Source: Arthrobacter sp. ok362 (GTDB lineage: Bacteria > Actinomycetota > Actinomycetes > Actinomycetales > Micrococcaceae). From it: a DNA stretch of 48,990 nucleotides. The notes beneath the pieces are model-generated. The model was not told where the DNA came from. It worked only from the letters and a program-made list of their open reading frames with translations, and made no database searches. This document shows, in pieces, positions 24,489-31,743 of this stretch. Every line of letters starts with the position of its first letter. The first letter of the stretch is position 1. The position numbers were made by a program, and so were the translations under genes. Location: assembly GCF_900102785.1 (NCBI RefSeq), contig NZ_FNGC01000022.1, positions 2,718-51,707 on the forward strand, given 5' to 3'.

Positions 24489-25826
24489 ATGAGCAACGAA
24501 GCTCTCACCATGCGGGGCCCGGTGCATGGCACGAAGGACGCCCGGCGCGTTGCAATGGGCTCCAGCGTCGGCGCAGTGATCGAAACGTATGACTTCATTG
24601 GTTTCGGCACGGCTGCGGCCCTGTACTTCGGCATTGCCTTCTTCCCCACCGGCGATCCGGTAACGGGAACGCTGGCTGCGTTCGCCACGCTTGGTGTGGG
24701 GTTTGCGGCCCGCCCGATCGGCGGCATCATCGGCGGCCATCTCGGCGACAAGCTCGGCCGCAAGCCCGTCCTCGTGGCCTCGCTGATCCTCATGGGCATC
24801 GCCACCTTCGTGATCGGCCTGCTCCCGACCTACAGCCAGGTCGGCCTCCTGGCTCCGGCCTTGCTCGTGTTCGTCCGCATCGTCCAGGGCCTGGCCTTCG
24901 GCGCGGAATGGGGCGGCGCCATCCTCATGAGCTACGAACACGCGCCCTGGAAATCCAAGGGCAAGTACACCGGCATGGTCCAGGCGGGCTTCCCGGTCGG
25001 GCTGCTGCTGGCCAACCTGGTGTTCCTCTTCAGCGTCCAGCTCGGCGGCGAACTCGCCTGGCGCATTCCGTTCCTCGCCAGCATCCTGCTCGTGGTCGTC
25101 GGCCTGATCATCCGCTCCAAGGTTCCGGAGTCCCCCGTCTTCGACGAGGTCAAGGACAGCGGAGACATCGTGAAGTCCCCCATCGTCGAGGTGATCAAGA
25201 CCGACTGGCGCAACATCGTCAAGGGAATCGGCCTCCGCATCGCCGAAACGGCAGGCTACGCAGTATCCATCACCTACATGATTTCTTATCTGAACAGCCA
25301 GCACCTCGCCGATAAGACCCAGACCCTCGTAGCTCTGTGCATCGCCTCCGCAATCGGCATCTTCGCCACCCAGTTCTGGGCCCGGCTGACGGACAGGATC
25401 GGCCGCCGGCCGGTCTACCTCTGGTCCTGTGCTTTCGCCGTGCTGTTCGCCGTCCCAATGTTCCTGCTGGTCAACACCGGCCTGTTCGTCTTCGTTATTG
25501 CCACCCTCGTGATCTCCTACGCCGTGTGCCAGAACTCCCTTGCCGGTGCTCAAGGCGCCTGGTTCCCCGAGCTCTTCCAAGCCAAGACCCGCGCCTCGGG
25601 CGCATCGCTCGCCTACCAGATCTCAGCCATGGTCTCCGGTTTCACCCCCTTCATCACCACCCTGCTGTTCGTCAGCTTCGGCTGGATGGGCCCGGCGCTG
25701 CTCTTCGGCCTCTACGCAGCCATTGGTCTCTGGGCAGCCGTCGCCACCCGGGAAACCTGGGGCAAGCGCGAACGCAAGCTGGCCGATGAAGCCACGAAAA
25801 GCACCCCCGCACACGTGAGCGCATAG
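24489..25826 (+). CDS. MFS transporter, metabolite:proton symporter type
   Basis: A 445-residue protein with 12 predicted membrane helices. It has the MHS-family look: a start with SSVGAVIETYDFIGFGTAAA, loop 2-3 motif GHLGDKLGRKPVL, and GLAFGAEWGGA in helix 4. MHS carriers import organic acids such as shikimate, citrate or alpha-ketoglutarate, and osmolytes. The ATG at 24489 follows GAAAGGGA. It heads the plus-strand half of the cluster and most likely imports the pathway substrate. Confidence 0.9.
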   Translation: MSNEALTMRGPVHGTKDARRVAMGSSVGAVIETYDFIGFGTAAALYFGIAFFPTGDPVTGTLAAFATLGVGFAARPIGGIIGGHLGDKLGRKPVLVASLILMGIATFVIGLLPTYSQVGLLAPALLVFVRIVQGLAFGAEWGGAILMSYEHAPWKSKGKYTGMVQAGFPVGLLLANLVFLFSVQLGGELAWRIPFLASILLVVVGLIIRSKVPESPVFDEVKDSGDIVKSPIVEVIKTDWRNIVKGIGLRIAETAGYAVSITYMISYLNSQHLADKTQTLVALCIASAIGIFATQFWARLTDRIGRRPVYLWSCAFAVLFAVPMFLLVNTGLFVFVIATLVISYAVCQNSLAGAQGAWFPELFQAKTRASGASLAYQISAMVSGFTPFITTLLFVSFGWMGPALLFGLYAAIGLWAAVATRETWGKRERKLADEATKSTPAHVSA

Positions 25827-25893
25827 GAACCTACCGGCCCGGACGCCTGAAGGCATCCCTCAAACGCATCCACCACTTTCGAAAGGCAGAACT

Positions 25894-26793
25894 GTGGTTC
25901 TCACGCAGGAAACAACATCCCCCAGCAAGGCACCCGAAGGAAGCGCCGAACGCACTGAACGCGTCTCCAGCGCCGCCTACCGGATCCGGCACCACGCCCT
26001 GAATATGGGCGAGGTCCAGGGCCAGGGCTATGTCGGCCAGGCCCTCGGCGCGGCCGATATGTTCGCCGCGGTTTACGCGGACCAGCTCCGCTTCCGAGCG
26101 GACGATCCCGAGTGGGAGGAACGTGACCGGTTCCTGCTCTCCACCGGCCACTACGCGATCGGACACTACGCGGCTCTCGCCGAGGCCGGAATCATCCCCG
26201 TCAAGGAACTGCAGACCTACGGCTCGGATGATTCCCGGCTGCCGATGTCGGGGATGTCCACCTACACCCCCGGTATGGAGATTTCCGGCGGCTCCCTCGG
26301 TCACGGCCTCTCCATCGCCGTGGGCATGGCTCTCGGCCTGCGGTACCAGGGGTCCGGGGCCAGGGTCTACAACTTCCTCTCCGATGGTGAATTGGACGAG
26401 GGATCGACATGGGAGGCCGCGATGGGCGCCCACCACCACCAGCTCGGCAACCTGACCGCCATGGTGGACATCAACGCCCTGCAGGCCGACGGCAAGACGG
26501 ACACCGTGCTGCGCACCGAGCCCGTCACCGAAAAGTGGGAAGCCTTCGGCTGGTACACCCAGCGCGTGGACGGCAACAACATGGCCGAACTCCTGAAGGC
26601 CTTCGACAACGCAGCCGCCCAGGCGGCCACCGTCGGACGACCCTCCGTGATCCTGTGCGATACCAAGGTGGGCCGCGGCGTCCCACTGCTGGAAGATCGC
26701 GAAAAAGCCCACTTCATGCGCATTGAGGAACACGAATGGCAACTCTGCCGCGAACAACTGACCGCAGGCTACGAAGGAAAGGCCACCCGATGA
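25894..26793 (+). CDS. Transketolase, N-terminal (TPP-binding) subunit
   Basis: The 299-residue protein covers the first transketolase domain. GSLGHGLSIAVGMALGL and LSDGELDEGSTWEAA give the TPP-Mg pattern (SDGE instead of the usual GDGE), followed by AMVDINALQADG. The start is GTG after GAAAGG. It overlaps the next gene by ATGA, so the two halves are translationally coupled and should assemble as one enzyme. Split transketolases often act in special sugar or polyol routes and not in the main pentose phosphate pathway. Confidence 0.9.
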   Translation: MVLTQETTSPSKAPEGSAERTERVSSAAYRIRHHALNMGEVQGQGYVGQALGAADMFAAVYADQLRFRADDPEWEERDRFLLSTGHYAIGHYAALAEAGIIPVKELQTYGSDDSRLPMSGMSTYTPGMEISGGSLGHGLSIAVGMALGLRYQGSGARVYNFLSDGELDEGSTWEAAMGAHHHQLGNLTAMVDINALQADGKTDTVLRTEPVTEKWEAFGWYTQRVDGNNMAELLKAFDNAAAQAATVGRPSVILCDTKVGRGVPLLEDREKAHFMRIEEHEWQLCREQLTAGYEGKATR

Positions 26794-27782
26794 GCACCGC
26801 CACCACCCCGAAGCTGAAGACCTCGGCCATGATCGCCTCCTTCGCGGATCCCGGCCAGAAGACCATGTCCGCGCCGTTCGGGCACGCCTTGGTCAAGGCC
26901 GCTCAGGAGAATGACAAGATCGTGGGACTGACCGCGGATCTGGGCAAATACACGGACATGCACATCTTCGCCCAGGCCTTCCCGGAACGGTTCTTCCAGA
27001 TGGGCATGGCCGAGCAGTTGCTCTTCGGCGCCGCGGCCGGCCTGGCTGAGACGGGTCTGGTCCCCTTCGCGTCGACGTACTCGGTGTTCGCTGCCCGGCG
27101 CGCCTACGACTTCCTGTGCCTGGACGCCGCCGAGCCGAACCTCAACGTCAATATCGTCGGCGGGCTCCCCGGGCTGACCACCGGCTACGGGCCAAGCCAC
27201 CAGGCGACCGAGGACATGGCGATCTTCCGCGGAATGCCCAACCTGACCATCGTGGATCCCTGCGACTCCCTGGACATCGAGCAGGCGGTCCCGCAGCTGG
27301 CGGCCAGCGACGGGCCCACGTACCTGCGCCTGCTGCGCGGCAATGTCCCCACCGTGCTGGACGAGTACGACTACAGCTTCGAGCTCGGCAAGGCCAAAGT
27401 CCTGCGCGGGGGCCGCGACGTCGTCTTCGTCTCCAGCGGGCTGATGACCATGCGGGCGCTTCAGGCGGCCGAGGCGCTGGCGGCGCACCACGTGGATGTG
27501 GCGGTTGTCCATGCCCCCACCCTCAAGCCGTTCGACGCCGCGACGGTCCTCGCCGAGCTGAACACCGACCGCCTCGCGGTGACGCTGGAGAACCACAGCG
27601 TGGTGGGCGGGTTGTTCGAGACTGTCGCCTCGGCCGTGGTCACCGCAGGCCTGGGCAAACGGGTGGTGCCGGTGGCGCTGCCGGACAAGTTCCTCGACGC
27701 CGGCGCGCTACCCACCCTGCACGAACGGTACGGGCTCTCCGTGCAGAGGATCGTCGCCAAGGTGCTCGCCGAGCTTGCCTGA
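26790..27782 (+). CDS. Transketolase, C-terminal subunit
   Basis: The 330-residue partner holds the pyrimidine-binding and C-terminal domains. QMGMAEQLLFGAAAGLA contains the conserved Glu that activates TPP, followed by FASTYSVFAARRAYDF and a C-terminal domain with AVTLENHSVVGGLFE. I chose the ATG at 26790 (ATGA overlap with the N-terminal subunit). It would transfer a two-carbon unit between an as yet unknown ketose and an aldose acceptor. A hairpin follows it before the regulator gene. Confidence 0.9.
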   Translation: MSTATTPKLKTSAMIASFADPGQKTMSAPFGHALVKAAQENDKIVGLTADLGKYTDMHIFAQAFPERFFQMGMAEQLLFGAAAGLAETGLVPFASTYSVFAARRAYDFLCLDAAEPNLNVNIVGGLPGLTTGYGPSHQATEDMAIFRGMPNLTIVDPCDSLDIEQAVPQLAASDGPTYLRLLRGNVPTVLDEYDYSFELGKAKVLRGGRDVVFVSSGLMTMRALQAAEALAAHHVDVAVVHAPTLKPFDAATVLAELNTDRLAVTLENHSVVGGLFETVASAVVTAGLGKRVVPVALPDKFLDAGALPTLHERYGLSVQRIVAKVLAELA

Positions 27783-27787
27783 AGATG

Positions 27788-27815
27788 CGCGGGGCCGGCA
27801 GCTGCCGGTCCCGCG
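27788..27815 (+). terminator. GC-rich hairpin after the transketolase genes
   Basis: A 12-bp stem (27788-27799 with 27804-27815, one G-T pair) closes an AGCT loop 6 bases after the stop. There is no T tract. It may terminate or weaken transcription entering the regulator gene. Confidence 0.5.
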
Positions 27816-27833
27816 TTCGTGCCGTACCATCAA

Positions 27834-27874
27834 CTGTTAACAGACCAACTGTAGACAGTTGACCACTGACAGTG
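27834..27874 (+). promoter_or_regulatory. Operator cluster before the GntR gene
   Basis: Three dyads lie in 41 bases: CTGTTAACAG (27834-27843), CAACTGTAGACAGTTG (27846-27861, 7-bp arms) and CACTGACAGTG (27864-27874). The first is identical to 24428-24437. The CTGT-NN-ACAG core fits FCD-type GntR operators, so autoregulation and control of the divergent region are likely. Confidence 0.8.
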
Positions 27875-27884
27875 AGGATAAACC

Positions 27885-28544
27885 ATGGCCGGAGCAACAG
27901 CCCCGCTTCTCGGACTGGAAAAGAAGAGCCTCCGCGAGCAGGCGCTATCCGCCCTGCGCACGGCCATCACGAGCGGTGAACTGGAGCCGGGTCGGCATCT
28001 GGTCGAAACCGAACTGTCCGACATGCTCCAGATCAGCCGGGGAACGCTGCGCGAGGCCCTGCGCCAGCTGGAACAAGAAGGATTGCTGTCGGCGGGACCG
28101 CGCGGCCGCTTGTCTGTGCGGCACCTGGACGGCAAGGAAATCCGCGACATCTTCGCCGTCCGGGCGGCGCTCGAATCGCTCGCGGTCCGGACGCTGTGTG
28201 AATTGCCGGACCGGACGTCGGTGATTGCATCCCTGCGCTCGGCCGTCGATGTTATGGCCGCGGCCGCCGAGGCGAGTCTGGAGGAACGGATTGAATCCGA
28301 TCTTGAGTTCCACCGAACACTGTGCCGGCTCACCGGAAACGAGACCCTGTTGCACTCCTGGGAGTCGCTTGAGGGCTCCATTCGGATGTCCATCATGTTT
28401 GCCGGGATCGAGCGGGCCGTAAAGAACATGAGCGTAGACCGGCACCACGACATCGTCGCCGCAATCGAGACCGGCAACGCGACACTGGCCCGCACAACCA
28501 TCCTCGAACACATGGATGTCGCTGCAGCCAACCTGGTGGCCTAG
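27885..28544 (+). CDS. GntR-family regulator, FadR/FCD type
   Basis: The 219 residues comprise a winged helix (about 15-78, with LSDMLQISRGTLREALRQLE) and an all-helical FCD domain (about 85-210). Candidate metal or ligand residues are in ESDLEFHRTLC and VDRHHDIVAAIE. It sits directly behind its operators and next to the transketolase genes. It most likely represses the whole 22.7-27.8 kb set until a pathway metabolite binds the FCD pocket. Confidence 0.92.
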   Translation: MAGATAPLLGLEKKSLREQALSALRTAITSGELEPGRHLVETELSDMLQISRGTLREALRQLEQEGLLSAGPRGRLSVRHLDGKEIRDIFAVRAALESLAVRTLCELPDRTSVIASLRSAVDVMAAAAEASLEERIESDLEFHRTLCRLTGNETLLHSWESLEGSIRMSIMFAGIERAVKNMSVDRHHDIVAAIETGNATLARTTILEHMDVAAANLVA

Positions 28545-28550
28545 CCGGCG

Positions 28551-29330
28551 TCAGTAGTCCACGATCGCGCCGGCGGAAATGTTGACGGTCGCGTCCGTGA
28601 TGGCCGCCGCCTTGTCCGAGACAATGAAGGAGGCCACGTTTCCGACGTCCGCCAGCGTGGCCGTCCGATTCAAGTGCGCGGCCCTGGCAATCTCCACCAC
28701 GATCTCCTCGCGGCCCTCGGCCTGCCACGGGATGGTTTCGATAATGCCGCCGGTGACCATGGTGACCACCCTGACGCCGTATTTTCCCAGCTCGAGGGCC
28801 CACTGCCGGCGCAGCCCTTCCATCGCATCGAGCGCCACCTTGAAGCCGCCCAGGCCGGGAATGGTCTGCGGGCCAGAGCCGCCAAACATGAGCACGACGC
28901 CGGAGCGCTGCTTGACCATGTAAGAGGCGGCCGCGCGGGTGGTAAGGAAGTGCGTACGAGCGGCCATGGTGATGGGCCGGGTGAAGTCATCCACGTCAAT
29001 CTCCATGAGTGGCTCCTGGACGTCGCCAAACGAGATCACGTTGAAGGAGATGTCGATCCTCTTGCTCTTCTTCGCCACCCGGCTTACGAAGGCATCCACC
29101 TGCTCTTCGTCCAGGGCGTCGACGACGGCGGTCTCGGCTGTGCCGCCGGCCTCGCGAATGTCATTGGCTACTTTTTCCAGCCGCGATTCGGTCCTCCCGG
29201 CAATGTGGACCGTGGCGCCGTCGGCCGCGAAAGCCCTCGCCACCGCCCCGCCAACCGCTCCTCCGCCGCCGTAGATCAGGGCGGTCTTGCCGTGAAGCAA
29301 GCCGTTTTCCGGAATCCCGATATTCAGCAT
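28551..29330 (-). CDS. Atypical short-chain dehydrogenase lacking the catalytic Tyr
   Basis: This 259-residue SDR-fold protein has cofactor loop YGGGGAVGG (20-28) and AGRTESRLEKV after the second strand (Arg suggests NADPH). Where the YxxxK motif should be, it reads GLGGFKVALDA: the lysine is kept but the tyrosine position is leucine and no tyrosine is near. GGSGPQT may still supply the serine. It ends 6 bases from the gntR stop, convergent. The ATG at 29330 was chosen; the upstream frame has no family sequence. It may be inactive, use another residue, or have a binding role. Confidence 0.8.
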   Translation of the reverse strand: MLNIGIPENGLLHGKTALIYGGGGAVGGAVARAFAADGATVHIAGRTESRLEKVANDIREAGGTAETAVVDALDEEQVDAFVSRVAKKSKRIDISFNVISFGDVQEPLMEIDVDDFTRPITMAARTHFLTTRAAASYMVKQRSGVVLMFGGSGPQTIPGLGGFKVALDAMEGLRRQWALELGKYGVRVVTMVTGGIIETIPWQAEGREEIVVEIARAAHLNRTATLADVGNVASFIVSDKAAAITDATVNISAGAIVDY

Positions 29331-29667
29331 GTTCGCCTGCCTAGTGCCGCGGAGTTCGTGAATTCCCTCAACTATGTTCTTGAGGACGGCCGGTGGCAAG
29401 AGGACCGGGAGCCGCGCGGACCGTCGCGGCCCGAGGCGTGGCAGGGACGGTTGCCACGCCGGGACCCGGCCAGGCGTCCCCCCAATGCACACTCCTGACC
29501 GAACCACGACGTACCGGGCGGGCTCTATCCGCCCCAGCACACGAGAAATTGGACACGTCCAATTTCCCTGCCTGAGCCTACCCGGAAAATATTGGACGTG
29601 TCCAATCTGCTAGACTCGCAGGCGACCTGACGTATTGTGACAAGCCGCGCCTGATGAAATTCGTCCG
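29331..29667. promoter_or_regulatory. 337-base divergent intergenic region with two 16-bp dyads
   Basis: ATTGGACACGTCCAAT (29548-29563) and its exact reverse complement ATTGGACGTGTCCAAT (29591-29606) lie 43 bases apart, about four helical turns. Each has 7-bp arms, ATTGGAC/GTCCAAT. TAGACT at 29611-29616 could be a -10 for the HTH gene. The rest shows no gene. The dyads are probably operators of the downstream HTH regulator. Confidence 0.75.
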
Positions 29668-30144
29668 ATGAAAGAAGCCACTGTGAGCGACGACCAGCCG
29701 ACCTCCGCGCCGGGTCCAGCCCTGGCCCGAAAGCTGAACATCCTGCTGGACACCGCTGAAGCCGAGGGCCGAAAAGTCACGTTCGCGGACGTCCGGGACG
29801 CCATGTCCGCTGCCGGGACGCCGCTCTCCCGCGCCCGGTGGCACTATATGCGGTCGGGCTCCGGACCGGCCGTCAAGAAGGTCGAACTCCTACAGAATCT
29901 GGCCAAGTTCTTCGGTGTAAGCGAGAACTACCTGATCGACGGCGACGAAGAGCTTCCGCCCCGGGTGGAGGCGCAGCTTGAATTGCTCGCCTCGATGCGG
30001 GTCAACAAGGTGCGCAACTTCGCCGCCCGCCAACTGGACGGGCTCTCCCCGGAGACCCTGCTCCAGATCCGCGACCTGATCGACGAGCAGCTCTCCCGCG
30101 AGGATCCTGACCAGCCCTCCCGCGGGGAATCTCCCCAGCCCTGA
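29668..30144 (+). CDS. EspR-like helix-turn-helix regulator
   Basis: The 158-residue protein has an XRE-like DNA-binding domain (about 20-95: RKLNILLDTAEAEGRKVTF, FADVRDAMSAAGTPLSRARW, LAKFFGVSENYLIDG). A C-terminal helical dimerisation part follows (RQLDGLSPETLLQIRDLIDE). The layout and wording resemble mycobacterial EspR. Two matched dyads precede it. A GTG at 29683 is an alternative start. It is the first gene of a cassette with an ImmA/IrrE peptidase and a membrane protein and may be the peptidase substrate, as ImmR is for ImmA. Confidence 0.8.
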   Translation: MKEATVSDDQPTSAPGPALARKLNILLDTAEAEGRKVTFADVRDAMSAAGTPLSRARWHYMRSGSGPAVKKVELLQNLAKFFGVSENYLIDGDEELPPRVEAQLELLASMRVNKVRNFAARQLDGLSPETLLQIRDLIDEQLSREDPDQPSRGESPQP

Positions 30145-30219
30145 TGCCCCGGAGCCCCTTCACCACGCGCTGACCTGCACTGATATGATTCTGGCGAGGT
30201 TTGGCCGTCAGGAAGTGGC

Positions 30220-30744
30220 GTGTCCACGCTGACGCTCTATCAACAGCCAAGGACTTGGTACATGGATTACGACGCCGCCCGGTCGCGGGCACGGGAAGCA
30301 GAAGCCGGCCTCTCCCTCAATGAGCCGGTCTCGCTGGCATCAATCCAGGCGCACCTTGAACGGCAGCGAAACCGCAAGATCGTCATCAAGCCCATTGAAG
30401 GGGCAACGGACAAGGTCTGCGGTCTGTGGTTCGGCCTTGACCACATGGACCTCATCATGCACGCCCGGGCTGCCTCCGAAGTCCACCGGCAGCAGATTGT
30501 CCTCCACGAGTTCGCCCACATGGTCATGCGCCACGAGCAGGACATCGTGTCCGCAGAGTATGCGGGCACGTTCTTCCCGGATCTGGATCCGGAGCGCGTC
30601 GTCAGGGCACTCAAGAGGACCGATTTCCTCAATGAGTTCGAGGTCGCGGCGGAGCTCCTGGCCGACCGTCTCGCCGCACGCATCCGACGTTCCCAGGACC
30701 GCTCGGGCGGCCAGCCGGGGAACTTCGGATCAGTTTTCGGATGA
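30220..30744 (+). CDS. ImmA/IrrE-type zinc metallopeptidase
   Basis: A 174-residue protein with HEFAH at 96-100 (HExxH), flanked by QQIVLHEFAHMVMRHEQ, and a downstream EFEVAAELLADRLA helix that may provide the third ligand. COG2856 peptidases of this kind cleave HTH repressors. The GTG at 30220 is the assumed start; an ATG at 30262 (MDYDAARS) is an alternative. Its stop overlaps the start of the membrane gene by 4 bases. Confidence 0.85.
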   Translation: MSTLTLYQQPRTWYMDYDAARSRAREAEAGLSLNEPVSLASIQAHLERQRNRKIVIKPIEGATDKVCGLWFGLDHMDLIMHARAASEVHRQQIVLHEFAHMVMRHEQDIVSAEYAGTFFPDLDPERVVRALKRTDFLNEFEVAAELLADRLAARIRRSQDRSGGQPGNFGSVFG

Positions 30745-31691
30745 TCCAGCTCGTCGCAGCCGCGGTCCTTTTCGTTCTCGCCGGGGCCCGGATCCCGGCC
30801 ATGATGCGGAACCGCGGCGATACCGTGTTCTTTGCGGGTTTGTTCGCCGGTGTCGGATCGGTGCTGATGTCGCCGGACGTGTACGCGACGGTCGATTCCC
30901 ACATCGGCGGTATCAATGTCGCGAAGCTTGCCTTGCATACCTCGATGATCTTCAGCGTCTGGTACCTCCGGCGATCAGTCCTTGATGCGATCGTGCCGGC
31001 CGGCACCCGCCGGGTTCGGGTGCGCTCCCTGCCGCTGACGCTCACGCTGGCGCTGGAATTGACGTTCTTCATCCTGACGGGTCCCATCCCGACGACCAAC
31101 AGCTGGGGGCTGTACCATGAGCGCCTGCCGGCCGCCCTGTTTTCCGCGGTCCTGATCGCATTCATTGGGTGGGTCTGCGGCGGGGTCGCCGCCGCGTGCT
31201 TCCGCTATATCCCGAGGATGCGAAGGTCTTTCAAGGTTGGATTCACCATGGTCGGCGCCGGCAGCGTTCTCGCCCTGTTAGTGACGATCAGGTTCGCGAT
31301 CGGGCTGCTCTCGGTCCCAATCCCAGCGCTCTTGGCTGTCCCCGTGCCCTCCGACGCCGTCATCCGGGTCGTGGAGATGGTCACCCTCATCCTGGGCGGG
31401 GCAGGCTTGACGGTGCCCGCGGTGGCTGGCCATAGCCGCCTCAAACGGCAGGCCCGCTGGGCGGCCGACACCCTCGCCGGCGTCGAACCCATCAGGGACC
31501 GGGTCCTGCAGCATGCAGGCGGCGGCGGCCTCCTCGAAAGCGACCCCGCCGCGCCAACCGGCGAACGGCTGCACCGGATGATCGTTGAAGTCTGGGATGC
31601 CGAGCTTGCGTCCGGAGGGACTTTGACTGCGCAAGAGCGCACTTTCCTCCTGGCCGCCGAAGAGCAGCTCGATCTCAACCGACGTCCTTGA
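30741..31691 (+). CDS. Polytopic membrane protein (MAB_1171c/DUF6545-like)
   Basis: The 316-residue protein has about seven hydrophobic segments in residues 1-230, starting MIQLVAAAVLFVLAGARIP. A soluble C-terminal region of about 85 residues contains LHRMIVEVWDAELASGG. The size, topology and position next to an HTH gene and an ImmA gene match the MAB_1171c/DUF6545 group of actinobacteria; the name is from memory of that pattern. It may sense or gate something that triggers the peptidase. Coupled to the peptidase gene by ATGA. Confidence 0.7.
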   Translation: MIQLVAAAVLFVLAGARIPAMMRNRGDTVFFAGLFAGVGSVLMSPDVYATVDSHIGGINVAKLALHTSMIFSVWYLRRSVLDAIVPAGTRRVRVRSLPLTLTLALELTFFILTGPIPTTNSWGLYHERLPAALFSAVLIAFIGWVCGGVAAACFRYIPRMRRSFKVGFTMVGAGSVLALLVTIRFAIGLLSVPIPALLAVPVPSDAVIRVVEMVTLILGGAGLTVPAVAGHSRLKRQARWAADTLAGVEPIRDRVLQHAGGGGLLESDPAAPTGERLHRMIVEVWDAELASGGTLTAQERTFLLAAEEQLDLNRRP

Positions 31692-31698
31692 TAGGACC

Positions 31699-31716
31699 GG
31701 TCCGGTCATCCGGACC
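31699..31716. terminator. Short hairpin between convergent genes
   Basis: GGTCCGG (31699-31705) pairs with CCGGACC (31710-31716) around TCAT, directly after the membrane gene stop. There is no T run, so it is a modest terminator candidate. Confidence 0.45.
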
Positions 31717-31743
31717 CGGGGGCGGCGTCAACGCGGCACCGCA

